Positions 49,115-58,683 of a DNA stretch of 64,000 nucleotides are shown here, piece after piece. Origin of the DNA: CAVTWY01 sp963738575. GTDB taxonomy: Bacteria > Pseudomonadota > Gammaproteobacteria > Burkholderiales > Burkholderiaceae_C. The notes under the pieces were generated by a model. It had not been told where the DNA came from and did no database searches. It worked only from the letters and a program-made list of their open reading frames with translations. The DNA lies in NCBI GenBank assembly GCA_963738575.1, contig CAVTWY010000004.1:1240001-1304000 (forward strand), given 5' to 3'. The position numbers and the translations under genes were made by a program. How positions within the stretch are numbered: position 1 is the stretch's first letter; each line of letters starts with the position of its first letter.

Positions 49115-51505
49115 ATGAGTTCCAGTTTTCAAGTTCGCAAAGTGGCGGTGTTGGGTGCCGGTGTGATGGGTGCGCAAATTGCGGCGCACCTGGTCAACGT
49201 GCGCGTGCCGGTGGTGCTGTTCGATCTGCCTGCCAAAGAGGGCCCCAAAAACGGCATCGTCAGCAAAGCCATCGACAACCTGAAGAAGCTCAAGCCGGCG
49301 CCACTGGGGCTGGCCGACGAAGCCGCGCTGATTCAGCAAGCCAACTACGAAGACAACCTAGACTTGCTGCAAGGGTGTGATCTGGTGATCGAGGCCATTG
49401 CCGAGCGCATGGACTGGAAGCTGGATCTGTACAAGAAGATTGCGCCGCACCTGGCGGCGCACGCCATCGTGGCGTCCAACACCTCGGGCTTGTCAATCAC
49501 CAAGTTGTCTGAGGCCTTGCCCGCCGAGATCAAACCCCGGTTTTGCGGCATTCACTTCTTCAACCCGCCGCGCTACATGGCCTTGGTGGAGTTGATCAAC
49601 ACCCCCACGACGCAGCCTGCGATTCTTGACCACCTGGAAACCTTTGTCACCCGCGTTCTGGGCAAGAGCGTGGTACGCGCCAACGACACGCCCAACTTCA
49701 TCGCCAACCGCGTGGGCATTGCCGGCATGCTGGCCACCATGAAGGAGGCTGACAAGTACGGCCTGACCTACGACGTGGTCGACGATCTCACAGGCAAAAA
49801 ACTGGGGCGCGCCAGCAGTGGCACCTTCCGCACGGCCGACGTGGTGGGTCTGGACACGATGGGCCACGTCATCAAGACGCTGCAAGACAACCTGCAAAGC
49901 GACCCCTTCTTTACAAGCTACGCCACGCCGCCCGTGCTTGACGGTTTGCTCAAGGCGGGTGCACTGGGCCAAAAGGTAGGCGCCGGTTTTTACAAGAAGG
50001 TGGGCAAAGACATTTTGCGCCTGGACCCCGCCAAGCAAGACTACGTGCCCGGTGGCGGCAAGGCCGACGAGATCGTGGCGCGCATGCTCAAGAAGCCCGC
50101 CGCCGAACGCTTGAAATTGCTGCGCGAATCCAGCAACCCGCAAGCCAAGTTTGTGTGGGCCATCTTGCGCGACAGCTTTCATTACGCAGCCGTGCACTTG
50201 GCTGACGTGGCCGAGTCGGCACGCGACATCGACTTTGCCATGCGCTGGGGCTTTGGGGCCCAGCAAGGCCCCTTTGAGTTGTGGCAAGCCGCCGGGTGGA
50301 CACAGGTCGCTGAGTGGGTCAAGGCCGACATCGACGCTGGTGAAGCGCTGAGCAAGGCACCGCTGCCTGCTTGGGTGTTCAGCGGCCCTGTCGCCGACCG
50401 CGGTGGCGTGCATCAAGTTGAAGGGTCATGGAGCGCGAGCCAAGGCACTTTCGTGCCGCGCAGCACGCTGCCCGTTTATGCACGCCAGGCTTTCCCCGAA
50501 ATGGTGGGCGGCGGTGCCGATGTGCTCAAGAGTGGTACTGAGATCTTCAAGAACGATGACGTTCGGTTGTGGACTCAAGACGGCGAGGTCTTGATCGCCA
50601 CCATCACATGCAAACTGCACCTGATCAGCGCTGCGGTGATTGAAGGCTTGGCCAAAGGCGTTGAGTTGGCAGAGGCTGGCTACAAGGGCCTGGTGATCTG
50701 GTCGCCCGACGACGTGTTTTCAGCAGGTGCCAACTTAGAGTCGATGATGCCTGTCTTCATGAAAGAGGGCAGCAAGGGTGTTGCCCCGATCATCAAGCAA
50801 TTGCAAGACACGATGCTTCGCATGCGCTACGCCAACGTGCCTGTGGTGGCGGCGATGCGTGGCTTGGCGCTGGGTGGCGGCTGCGAGATTGGGCTGTATT
50901 GCACCAAGCGCGTGGCGTCGATGGAAACCTACATTGGCCTGGTCGAAGTGGGTGTGGGCTTGATCCCTGCTGGCGGTGGTTTGGCGAGCCTCGCACGCCG
51001 TGCGGCCGAAGCAGGGCAGTCAGCACCGGGGGTGGATCTGCTCAACTTCTTCAAAGATGGCTACATGGCCGCCGCGTCGGCCACCGTGGGCACCAGTGCC
51101 CTCGAGAGCCGCAAGCTGGGCTACCTTGCCAGCGACGACATCATCGTGGCCCACAAAGACGAGTTGCTTTTTGTGGCCACCACCCAAGTCAAGGCGATGG
51201 CCGACAGCGGCTACCGGCCACCCGTCAAACGCATGATTCCCGTGGCGGGCCGCTCGGGCATTGCCACCATCAAGGCGCAACTGGTGGGCATGCGTGATGG
51301 TGCCTTCATCAGCGCACACGACTTCCACCTGGGCAGTTTGATCGCCGACGTGGTGTGCGGTGGCGAGGTGGATGCCGGCACGTTGGTGTCCGAGGAGTAT
51401 TTGATGACGCTGGAGCGCAAGCACTTTGTCGCACTGCTTGATCACCCCAAAACGCAAGAACGCATCATGGGCATGCTCCAAACCGGCAAACCTGTGAGGA
51501 ATTAG
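49115..51505 (+). CDS. 3-hydroxyacyl-CoA dehydrogenase/enoyl-CoA hydratase fusion
   Basis: A 796-residue bifunctional enzyme. The N-terminal half is the NAD-dependent hydroxyacyl-CoA dehydrogenase: V-A-V-L-G-A-G-V-M-G-A-Q-I, S-N-T-S-G-L-S-I and the catalytic H-F-F-N-P-P-R-Y-M. The C-terminal half is a crotonase: G-A-N-L-E-S and R-G-L-A-L-G-G-G-C-E, the oxyanion loop. The order (dehydrogenase first) matches the FadN type of Bacillus and many betaproteobacteria, not E. coli FadB. GGAG six bases before ATG 49115; the frame open further left overlaps the DUF2147 gene and is rejected. Pairs with the thiolase downstream. Confidence 0.95.
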   Translation: MSSSFQVRKVAVLGAGVMGAQIAAHLVNVRVPVVLFDLPAKEGPKNGIVSKAIDNLKKLKPAPLGLADEAALIQQANYEDNLDLLQGCDLVIEAIAERMDWKLDLYKKIAPHLAAHAIVASNTSGLSITKLSEALPAEIKPRFCGIHFFNPPRYMALVELINTPTTQPAILDHLETFVTRVLGKSVVRANDTPNFIANRVGIAGMLATMKEADKYGLTYDVVDDLTGKKLGRASSGTFRTADVVGLDTMGHVIKTLQDNLQSDPFFTSYATPPVLDGLLKAGALGQKVGAGFYKKVGKDILRLDPAKQDYVPGGGKADEIVARMLKKPAAERLKLLRESSNPQAKFVWAILRDSFHYAAVHLADVAESARDIDFAMRWGFGAQQGPFELWQAAGWTQVAEWVKADIDAGEALSKAPLPAWVFSGPVADRGGVHQVEGSWSASQGTFVPRSTLPVYARQAFPEMVGGGADVLKSGTEIFKNDDVRLWTQDGEVLIATITCKLHLISAAVIEGLAKGVELAEAGYKGLVIWSPDDVFSAGANLESMMPVFMKEGSKGVAPIIKQLQDTMLRMRYANVPVVAAMRGLALGGGCEIGLYCTKRVASMETYIGLVEVGVGLIPAGGGLASLARRAAEAGQSAPGVDLLNFFKDGYMAAASATVGTSALESRKLGYLASDDIIVAHKDELLFVATTQVKAMADSGYRPPVKRMIPVAGRSGIATIKAQLVGMRDGAFISAHDFHLGSLIADVVCGGEVDAGTLVSEEYLMTLERKHFVALLDHPKTQERIMGMLQTGKPVRN

Positions 51506-51510
51506 CCCAC

Positions 51511-51598
51511 CCCCGAAGCGGCATTGCCGCTTCCCCCTCAAGGGGGCGACGCTGACGGCCCGGCCAAGCCGGATCCGTGGTGTCTGCTGGGGAAGAGA
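51511..51598. repeat. Hairpin-rich intergenic repeat of the Comamonadaceae type
   Basis: A row of dyads: GAAGCGGC-ATT-GCCGCTTC (51515-51533), CCCCC-TCAA-GGGGG (51533-51546) and CCGGC-CAA-GCCGG (51560-51572). I recall very similar elements in many intergenic gaps of Acidovorax and Hydrogenophaga genomes, so it is probably a dispersed repeat. It may protect or end the mRNA of the upstream gene. Confidence 0.65.
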
Positions 51599-51626
51599 TC
51601 TGACATTTGATTTTTTGGAGTTTGAC

Positions 51627-52857
51627 ATGAGCAAGCAACTGCAAGACGCCTACATCGTGGCCGCGCGCCGCACGCCGATTGGCCGGTCGGGGCGGGGCTT
51701 TTTTCGAAACACGCGACCCGATGATTTGCTGGTGGCGGCCATTCGTGGCGCCATGAAGGACGTGCCCAACCTCGACCCGAAAGCGATTGAAGACGCCATC
51801 ATTGGCTGCGCCATGCCCGAGGGTGAGCAGGGCGCCAACATGGCTCGCATTGGGGTGCTACTGGCGGGGCTTGCCCAACTCCATCGGCGGGGTCACCGTC
51901 AATCGGTTTTGCGCGTCAGGGCTGACGGCTGTTCAAATGGCTGCCGACCGCATTCGGGTGGGCGAGGCCGACATCATGATTGCGGGTGGTGCCGAAAGCA
52001 TGAGCATGGTACCGATGAGTGGCAACAAGCCGTCGATGAACCCCGAACTCTTCTTGCGAGACGACAACATCGGCATCGCTTACGGCATGGGCATGACGGC
52101 CGAAAAGGTGGCCGAGCAGTGGAAGGTGTCGCGGGAGGCGCAAGACGCCTTCGCCGTCGCGTCGCACCAAAAGGCGCTGAAGGCGCAGCAAGCAGGCGAG
52201 TTTGCGGCCGAGATGATCCCGGTGGAAGTGTTTGAGCGCACCCCCAATTTGCAAACGGGCGAGATCCATGTCAAGTCGCGTTGGGTCAGCCTGGACGAGG
52301 GCCCGCGTGCCGACACGTCGCTTGAAGGCTTGGCCAAACTGCGTGCGGTGTTTGCGGCTGCCAAAGACCCCAGCGGCAAGGCCACGGGGATGGGTAGCGT
52401 CACTGCTGGCAACAGCTCGCAAACCAGCGACGGCGCCGGTTGCTTGATCATCGCCAGCGAAAAAGCCGTCAAGCAATTCAACCTCAAGCCGCTGGCGCGA
52501 TTTGTTAGCTTTGCCAGCCGAGGCGTGCCCCCGCACATCATGGGCATCGGCCCGATCGAGGCGATTCCAGCCGCCTTGAAGTCCGCCGGTTTGTCGTTGG
52601 CACAGATGGACTGGATTGAGTTGAACGAAGCTTTTGCCGCGCAAGCGCTGGCCGTTATCAACACGGTGGGTTTGGATGCCAGCAAGGTCAACCCCATGGG
52701 CGGCGCGATTGCCCTGGGTCACCCTCTGGGCGCCACGGGCGCGATCCGCGCCGCCACGGTGGTGCACGCGCTGCACCGCCACAACCTCAAGTACGGCATG
52801 GTCACGATGTGTGTCGGCACCGGGCAGGGTGCGGCCGGCATTTTCGAGCGTGTTTAG
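51627..52857 (+). pseudogene. Acetyl-CoA acyltransferase (thiolase) with one-base frameshift
   Basis: Two overlapping frames together give a normal thiolase of about 409 residues. Frame A (ATG 51627, GGAG seven bases upstream) reads through A-N-M-A-R-I-G-V-L-L-A-G-L, and frame B continues P-N-S-I-G-G-V-T-V-N-R-F-C-A-S-G-L, with the active-site Cys, to G-G-A-I-A-L-G-H-P-L-G and C-V-G-T-G-Q-G. The shift falls at a GGGG run (51866-51869); one G fewer restores the frame. It may be a sequencing error in a homopolymer, a recent mutation, or unlikely programmed shifting. The rest is well conserved, which speaks for an error or a very young lesion. Otherwise the gene would finish beta-oxidation. Confidence 0.9.
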
Positions 52858-52935
52858 TCGGCGCTGGAACGCGAGCGTTATTGATCAACCCCGGCGCGTG
52901 TTTTCCACGCAGGCCATTGGCAAAGAGGCACCAGC

Positions 52936-53700
52936 ATGAGTATCAAAACCGCCACCATCAACAACGTGGTCACGATTGAGATCGCGCGACCCGAAAAAAA
53001 GAACGCCCTCACCGCAGCGATGTACAAAGCGATGGCGGACGCCTTGCGTGCGGCCAACGCTGACAACAGCGTGCGCGCGGTGTTGATCACCGGGCAGCCT
53101 GGCATCTTCACCAGCGGCAATGACTTGGAAGACTTTGTCAAACGCCCTCCAGCGGGTGACGAGTCGGACGTGTTCCAGTTCATGGCAGCGCTGATGAACT
53201 GCGAGAAGCCTGTGGTTGCGGCCGTGACGGGTGCAGCGGTGGGCGTTGGCACCACCTTGTTGATGCATTGCGACTTGGTCTACGTGGCCGACGACGCCAG
53301 AATGTCGATGCCTTTTGTTGCGTTGGGCTTGGTTCCCGAGTTTGCTTCAAGCCTGTTGGTGCCCCAAGCCATGGGCATGCGCCGCGCGGCTGAAAAGCTG
53401 CTGCTGGGTGACCCCCTGACGCCGGAGCAAGCGGTCGAGTGCGGCATCGCCAACGCCATCCTCCCAGCGGGTGAGGTGGTGGCCCACGCGCGCCGCATGG
53501 CCGAGCGCTTCAACCAACTACCACCAGGTGCCGTGCGTGACACCAAGCAGTTGCTGCGTGCGCCGCAGCGCGAGGCCGTGCTGGCGGCGATGCGTGTTGA
53601 AGGCGCCAAGTTCACGGCGCTGTTGCGCGGCCCCGAAGCGCGTGAGGCGTTTCAGGCTTTTTTTGAAAAGCGCAAGCCCGACTTCAGCAAACTGCACTGA
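52936..53700 (+). CDS. Enoyl-CoA hydratase/isomerase
   Basis: A 254-residue crotonase. I-A-R-P-E-K-K-N-A-L-T, G-I-F-T-S-G-N-D-L-E-D-F (oxyanion loop) and A-V-G-V-G-T-T-L-L-M-H-C-D-L-V are family motifs. The usual hydratase Glu pair is not evident: the segment where the first is expected reads A-A-V-G-V-G-T, while P-E-F-A-S-S at the second keeps Glu, so isomerase activity is as likely as hydration. Last gene of the beta-oxidation operon, 78 bases after the thiolase. Confidence 0.92.
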   Translation: MSIKTATINNVVTIEIARPEKKNALTAAMYKAMADALRAANADNSVRAVLITGQPGIFTSGNDLEDFVKRPPAGDESDVFQFMAALMNCEKPVVAAVTGAAVGVGTTLLMHCDLVYVADDARMSMPFVALGLVPEFASSLLVPQAMGMRRAAEKLLLGDPLTPEQAVECGIANAILPAGEVVAHARRMAERFNQLPPGAVRDTKQLLRAPQREAVLAAMRVEGAKFTALLRGPEAREAFQAFFEKRKPDFSKLH

Positions 53701-53931
53701 GTTTTGGTGCCGGAACTGACGGCGCCGGGCATGGGGCGTCACGCTGACGCAACCCACCGAAGCGCCGCCATCCAAACTCGTTGTTAGTCGTTGCCCACAA
53801 AATGATGCAACGGGGTTGCTCATTTTCGTTGTTCTTTGCGCCATGGCTTTACAAAGGTTCACACCCGCGACGCAATGCGAGTTGCCCTCAGCCCTAAACT
53901 CGTTGCAGCTTTTGCCATTCGGAGTATCCCA

Positions 53932-55812
53932 ATGCCTCCCTCAGACGTTGCATCCCCTGACCTTGACGCCATGACGTCGAAGAGCGCGGAGGCTCCGTTG
54001 GCATGGACTGGCACCAGTGCTGACGACGCAGCGCACGGTGTTGCCCCATCCACTTTGGCGGCACTCTTCGCAGCCGCTGCGCTCGCGGCTTGCGGCGGAG
54101 GGGGCGAAGACACCGCCGCGCCGTCGCCGGTGGGCGTGACGCCGCCGGCGCCGGCTCCCGCACCGACACCTGCTCCAACACCGGCTCCAGCACCAGCACC
54201 AGCACCAGCACCAGCACCAGCACCAGCACCAGCACCGGCACCGGCACCGGCACCGGCACCGGCACCGGCGGTTTTCAAAGCCGAAGACGCTGCGCGCCTG
54301 CTGTCGCAAGGCGCCTTTGGGGCCACCCGCACCGAAGTTGACCGGGTGTTGGCCATGGGTGCCGACGCGTGGCTGGACGAGCAATTGGCACAGCCACGCG
54401 GCACTTCCCACGTCGATTGGATGCGCGGCAAAGGCTACGACACCGAAGCGCTCGAGAACAACCGCGTGGCCCTCGATTTCAGCGTTTGGCGCAAGTTCAT
54501 CAGCAGCCCCGACGTACTGCGCCAGCGCATGGTGTACGCCTTGAGCCAAATCTTGGTCGTTTCGCAAGACGGCTTGGCTGGCAGTTTCCCCTCGTTCTCA
54601 GCGGGTCACTACCTCGACATCTTGGAGGCGAACGCCTTTGGCAGCTATCGCACGCTGTTAGAACAAGTCACCCTTTCACCTGCCATGGGTCAGTTCTTGT
54701 CGATGCGCGGCAGTCAGAAAGCCAACGCGACGGGGCGTCGGCCCGACGAAAACTACGCCCGCGAGGTGCTGCAGTTGTTTTCTATCGGTCTTGTGGATCT
54801 TGAAGAAGATGGCTCCCCCAAACTGGTGGCCGGTGCGCCCAAAGCGTCTTACACCGAAGCCGACGTTAGCGGCCTGGCACGCGCGTTCACCGGTTGGGAC
54901 TATGGCGCGCCGGTGGGCACGCCGCGCACTTCGCTGCGGCAAACAGTGCCCATGTCCGTCCAGGCCGCGCGCCATGAGACGGGCGAAAAAACCTTCTTGG
55001 GCACCACCGTGCCTGCCAACACCGGTGGCGCCGACACCATGCGCCTGGCGCTGGACGCCATTGCCGCGCACCCCAACGTTGGCCCCTTTTTAGGCAAGCA
55101 ATTGATTCAACGCTTGGTCACCAGCAACCCCAGCAAGGCTTACGTGGCCCGCGTGGCCAGAGCCTTCAATGGCAATGGCACCACCACCCGTGGCAACTTG
55201 GCAGTCACCCTGCGCGCGGTGCTGAGTGACGTTGAGGCGCGCGACCCCTCGCAGGCGCCCGATGCCACGGCCCGAGGCAAGCTGCGCGAGCCTGTTTTGC
55301 GTTTTGTGCAATGGGCCATTGCGGCGCAAGTGGGTTCGCCTTCGGGCGATTGGAAGCTGCCCAACTTAAGTGACCCTGCCCGTCGCTTGGGCCAAAGCCC
55401 ACTGCATTCGCCGTCGGTGTTTAATTTCTATCGTCCCGGCTACATACCGCCGGGCACACCCATTGCCAGCAAAGCAGGGGTGGTGGCACCCGAGTTTCAA
55501 ATCACCACCGAGTCGTCGGTGGCGGGTTACCTCAACTTCATGCAAAGTTCCATCAGCGCCACGGTTGGCATTTTGGGCTCGGACGTGGTGCCCAACTACG
55601 AGGCTTGGTTGCCCTTGGCGACGGACCCTGCCGCCCTGGTTGCACAGACGCATTTGTTGTTCGCGGCAGGCGCACTGTCACCCGCCACCGTCACCATCAT
55701 CACCAACGCGGTGGCGTCGATGTCCGCAGGCACCGACGCGCAGCGCCGCAACCGCGTGCACGCTGCCATGTTGTTGACGATGGCCGCGCCCGAATACCTG
55801 GTGCAGCAATAA
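53932..55812 (+). CDS. DUF1800 lipoprotein
   Basis: A 626-residue protein. A long n-region precedes a hydrophobic stretch ending in a lipobox-like L-A-A-C followed by four Gly (Cys near residue 52). An Ala-Pro repeat linker covers about residues 72-112. The DUF1800 domain follows: R-L-L-S-Q-G-A-F-G-A-T, Y-L-D-I-L-E-A-N-A-F-G-S-Y, N-Y-A-R-E-V-L-Q-L-F-S-I-G and F-N-F-Y-R-P-G-Y. GGAG seven bases before ATG 53932. DUF1800 genes are nearly always next to DUF1501 genes, here 15 bases downstream. Their joint role is unknown, perhaps in envelope polymer processing. Confidence 0.9.
   Translation: MPPSDVASPDLDAMTSKSAEAPLAWTGTSADDAAHGVAPSTLAALFAAAALAACGGGGEDTAAPSPVGVTPPAPAPAPTPAPTPAPAPAPAPAPAPAPAPAPAPAPAPAPAPAVFKAEDAARLLSQGAFGATRTEVDRVLAMGADAWLDEQLAQPRGTSHVDWMRGKGYDTEALENNRVALDFSVWRKFISSPDVLRQRMVYALSQILVVSQDGLAGSFPSFSAGHYLDILEANAFGSYRTLLEQVTLSPAMGQFLSMRGSQKANATGRRPDENYAREVLQLFSIGLVDLEEDGSPKLVAGAPKASYTEADVSGLARAFTGWDYGAPVGTPRTSLRQTVPMSVQAARHETGEKTFLGTTVPANTGGADTMRLALDAIAAHPNVGPFLGKQLIQRLVTSNPSKAYVARVARAFNGNGTTTRGNLAVTLRAVLSDVEARDPSQAPDATARGKLREPVLRFVQWAIAAQVGSPSGDWKLPNLSDPARRLGQSPLHSPSVFNFYRPGYIPPGTPIASKAGVVAPEFQITTESSVAGYLNFMQSSISATVGILGSDVVPNYEAWLPLATDPAALVAQTHLLFAAGALSPATVTIITNAVASMSAGTDAQRRNRVHAAMLLTMAAPEYLVQQ
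54147..54270 (+). repeat. Ala-Pro coding hexanucleotide tandem repeat
   Basis: About twenty copies of GCACCA/GCACCG/GCTCCA-type hexamers encode an (Ala-Pro)n linker inside the DUF1800 gene. Blocks of identical units (GCACCA, then GCACCG) suggest recent slippage, so the length may vary between strains. Confidence 0.85.
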
Positions 55813-55827
55813 GCAAGGGGACCTGAC

Positions 55828-57222
55828 ATGAAAAAAACACACGTCACCAGTTTTGCCGACGCGTCACGACGGGAGTTCTTGAAGCGCAGCTCGGCCCTGT
55901 CAGTCGCGGGCATGGCAGCACCCTGGGCCCTGAACTTGGCCGCGATGGGCGAGGCATCAGCCCAAGCCGCCACCGACTACAAAGCAACGGTTTGCATCTT
56001 CTTGTACGGCGGCAACGACCACGGCAACACCCTGGTGCCGTACGACGCCACCACGCACGCGCAATACAGCACCCTGCGCAGCACCCTGGCCACGCCGCGT
56101 GACGCCCTAACGCCAACTTGGTTGGTGCCAACCGTTGCACTCGCAGGTGGGCGTGAATACGCCTTGGCACCGCAGTTGTTGCCACTTAAAGGGCTGTTTG
56201 ATGCCGGCGTGATGGCGCCCTTGCTCAACATTGGCCCCTTGGTCGAACCCACCAGCAAGGCGCAATACGTGGCGCGCTCCACCGCCTTGCCGCCCAAGCT
56301 CTTTTCTCACAACGACCAACAATCGGTGTGGCAATCTGGTTTGGCCGAGGGCTCCACGTCCGGCTGGGGTGGGCGCATTGGCGACTTGTTTGCCGCGGGC
56401 AATGGCAACTCTGTCTTTACATCGGTCAGCGTGTCTGGCAATGCCGTGTTCTTGTCAGGTCGAGAGGCCGCGCAATACCAAGTCTCCAGCGCGGGCTCCA
56501 TTCCCATCAATGGCATTGGTGCGACTCTCTACGGCTCGGGCGCAGCCGCCGAAGCACTGCGCCAACTGATCACGCAAGCGCCCAGTGGGCACGTGATGCA
56601 ACAGGCGCATGCGGCGTTGGTGTCGCGGTCGATCAGCGCCGACACGGTGCTGCGCGGTGCGCTGGGCGGTACGCCTGCACTGGCCACAGCCTTCCCGGCC
56701 ACGGGGCTTGGCGGGCAGCTGAACATGGTGGCCAAGATGATTGCTGCGCGCAACACGTTGCAAAGCAAACGCCAGGTTTTTTTGGTCAGCATGGGCGGCT
56801 TTGACAGCCATGACAACTTGGTGGATGACCACCCCGCCTTGCTCACACAGGTGGCCGACGCCATGGCGGCTTTCTACCAAGCCACTGCCGAGCTGGGCGT
56901 GGCATCCCAAGTCACCAGCTTCACGGCCTCCGACTTTGGCCGCACCTTGGCCAGCAATGGCGACGGCTCAGACCATGGTTGGGGCAGCTACCACTTTGCC
57001 ATGGGCGGCGCGGTGCAGGGCAAGCGTTTTTATGGTTCGGTGCCGGAGCTGGGTGACAACGGGCCGGACGACGTCGGGCAAGGACGCATGCTGCCCACGA
57101 TGGCGGTGCACCAGTTGGCCGCCACTTTGGCCACGTGGATGGGCGTTTCAAGCGGCGACATGGCGACGGTGGTGCCGGGCATCGACAGGTTCAGCAACGC
57201 CAACATCGGTTTGTTTGGCTGA
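55828..57222 (+). CDS. DUF1501 Tat-exported protein
   Basis: A 464-residue protein with a Tat signal (S-R-R-E-F-L-K-R-S-S-A-L-S) ending near A-S-A-Q-A. The DUF1501 domain, related to sulfatases and alkaline phosphatases, has C-I-F-L-Y-G-G-N-D-H-G-N-T, K-L-F-S-H-N-D-Q-Q, G-G-F-D-S-H-D-N-L and D-F-G-R-T-L-A-S-N-G-D-G-S-D-H-G-W-G-S-Y. The Asp and His residues of these blocks could hold two metals. Encoded with the DUF1800 lipoprotein; probably they act together in the periplasm. Confidence 0.92.
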   Translation: MKKTHVTSFADASRREFLKRSSALSVAGMAAPWALNLAAMGEASAQAATDYKATVCIFLYGGNDHGNTLVPYDATTHAQYSTLRSTLATPRDALTPTWLVPTVALAGGREYALAPQLLPLKGLFDAGVMAPLLNIGPLVEPTSKAQYVARSTALPPKLFSHNDQQSVWQSGLAEGSTSGWGGRIGDLFAAGNGNSVFTSVSVSGNAVFLSGREAAQYQVSSAGSIPINGIGATLYGSGAAAEALRQLITQAPSGHVMQQAHAALVSRSISADTVLRGALGGTPALATAFPATGLGGQLNMVAKMIAARNTLQSKRQVFLVSMGGFDSHDNLVDDHPALLTQVADAMAAFYQATAELGVASQVTSFTASDFGRTLASNGDGSDHGWGSYHFAMGGAVQGKRFYGSVPELGDNGPDDVGQGRMLPTMAVHQLAATLATWMGVSSGDMATVVPGIDRFSNANIGLFG

Positions 57223-57304
57223 CGTGGGGTGATGGCTTTCCCGCTGGCGCGGTGGAGCCATTTCAGATCATGATGGGGTGGTTAATTTTTATGGCCAACC
57301 CATC

Positions 57305-58144
57305 ATGACCTCACGCAGCCTCGCTGGCAAAACGCTCTTCATCACAGGTTCCAGCCGCGGCATTGGCTTGGCCATTGCCACGCGGGCGGCCGCCGACGGT
57401 GCCAACATCGTCCTGATCGCCAAAACCACCGAACCCAACCCCAAGCTGCCAGGCACACTGTCCAGCGCGGCTGAAGCGGTGGTGGCTGCGGGCGGCAAGG
57501 CGCTGCCCATCCAGTGCGACATCCGCGACGAAAACGCAGTGGCAGCCGCTGTCGAAAAGGCTGCTGCGCACTTTGGCGGCATCGACATCCTCGTCAACAA
57601 CGCCAGCGCCATCGCGCTCACGCCCACCGCGATGACGCCCATGAAGCGGTTTGACTTGATGTTTGGCGTCAACGTGCGGGGCACTTTTTGTTGCACCCAA
57701 GCCTGCTTGCCTCATTTGGTCAAGAGTGCCGAACAAGGCCGCAACCCGCATGTGCTCAACATGAGCCCGCCGCTGTCGATGCGCGAGCATTGGTTCAAGA
57801 ACCATGTGGCCTACACCATGGCCAAGTACGGCATGAGCCAATGCACCTTGGGCCACGCAGGCGAGTTTCGTGCTTACGGCATTGGCGTTAACAGCCTGTG
57901 GCCCCGCACCGCCATCGCCACCGCAGCGCTGCAGATGATTCCGGGTGTCGATGTCAAGATGTGCCGCACCCCCGACATCTTGTCCGACGCGGCGCACTTC
58001 GTCCTGACTCGCGACGCCAAGACCACCACGGGTAACTTTTTTGTCGACGATGAACTGCTGGCGTCCGAGGGCATCACCGACCTGGACAAATACGCGGTGG
58101 TGCGGGGCAACAAGAAGTTCTTGCCGGATTTCTTTTTGGATTGA
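57305..58144 (+). CDS. SDR-family oxidoreductase (HSDL2-like)
   Basis: A 279-residue short-chain dehydrogenase. T-G-S-S-R-G-I-G (residues 13-20) binds NAD(P), N-N-A-S-A-I stabilises the fold, and Y-T-M-A-K is the catalytic YxxxK. The long insertion after the first strand (K-T-T-E-P-N-P-K-L-P-G-T) and the C-terminal F-F-V-D-D-E-L-L match the hydroxysteroid dehydrogenase-like 2 group, linked to lipid metabolism. Start 57305 by homology. Single gene, convergent with the thioesterase gene. Confidence 0.9.
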   Translation: MTSRSLAGKTLFITGSSRGIGLAIATRAAADGANIVLIAKTTEPNPKLPGTLSSAAEAVVAAGGKALPIQCDIRDENAVAAAVEKAAAHFGGIDILVNNASAIALTPTAMTPMKRFDLMFGVNVRGTFCCTQACLPHLVKSAEQGRNPHVLNMSPPLSMREHWFKNHVAYTMAKYGMSQCTLGHAGEFRAYGIGVNSLWPRTAIATAALQMIPGVDVKMCRTPDILSDAAHFVLTRDAKTTTGNFFVDDELLASEGITDLDKYAVVRGNKKFLPDFFLD

Positions 58145-58211
58145 CGGCAGCGTTAAAAACCCAGCGGATTGCAGCTCGAACCAACCGCTTGATGCTGAGC
58201 AGACCGTCAAC

Positions 58212-58655
58212 TCACCGCGGCACAGGCCGAGGATTGCCCTGGTTGTCCACCGCCACGTAAGTCAACGTGGCCTCGGTGACCTTGACCAGGGCGTCCTGGT
58301 TGTGCAGGCGCTGGGCCCATACTTCGACCTCCACCGTGATGGACGTGTTGCCCACTTTGACGATCTCGGCGTAGATGCTTAACAAGTCCCCCACCTTGAC
58401 GGGCTGTTTGAAGATGAATTGGTTCACGGCCACGGTGGCAATGCGGCCGCCAGCAATGCGCATGGGCAACACCGAGCCACCAATGTCCACCTGCGCCATC
58501 ACCCAGCCGCCAAAAATGTCGCCCGACGCGTTAACGTCGGCAGGCATGGGCACCACGCGCAGTACCAATTCACGCTGCGTGGGCGGCGCGGGGGCCACCA
58601 AAGCACGTTGGTGAGAGCCACTGTGGGTTGAAACCAGTGAATTTGCCATCATCAT
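58212..58655 (-). CDS. Acyl-CoA thioesterase, YciA-like hotdog fold
   Basis: A 147-residue hotdog protein. M-P-A-D-V-N-A-S-G-D-I-F-G-G-W-V-M-A-Q-V-D is the catalytic loop with the Asp and the following helix of YciA-type acyl-CoA thioesterases, and F-K-Q-P-V-K-V-G-D-L-L follows. Three ATG codons stand in a row at the start; AGGA is best placed (seven bases) for the third, 58649. It is divergent from the ABC transporter gene with under 35 bases between starts, so promoters must overlap. It may release free CoA or tune acyl-CoA levels. Confidence 0.9.
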   Translation of the reverse strand: MMMANSLVSTHSGSHQRALVAPAPPTQRELVLRVVPMPADVNASGDIFGGWVMAQVDIGGSVLPMRIAGGRIATVAVNQFIFKQPVKVGDLLSIYAEIVKVGNTSITVEVEVWAQRLHNQDALVKVTEATLTYVAVDNQGNPRPVPR

Positions 58656-58683
58656 GTCCTAGATCTATGCAAAGAATTCTCCC

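Noticed and set aside
49493..50416. A 307-codon minus-strand frame opposite the hydroxyacyl-CoA dehydrogenase
   Set aside because: Shadow of a highly conserved enzyme; composition is His/Gln/Val-rich as typical of antisense frames.
51850..51880. Programmed frameshifting in the thiolase
   Set aside because: No slippery heptamer with a downstream stem is evident, and thiolases are not known to use frameshifting.
54147..54270. Tandem repeats as a possible CRISPR array
   Set aside because: Units are six bases without spacers, in frame in a gene, and encode Ala-Pro.
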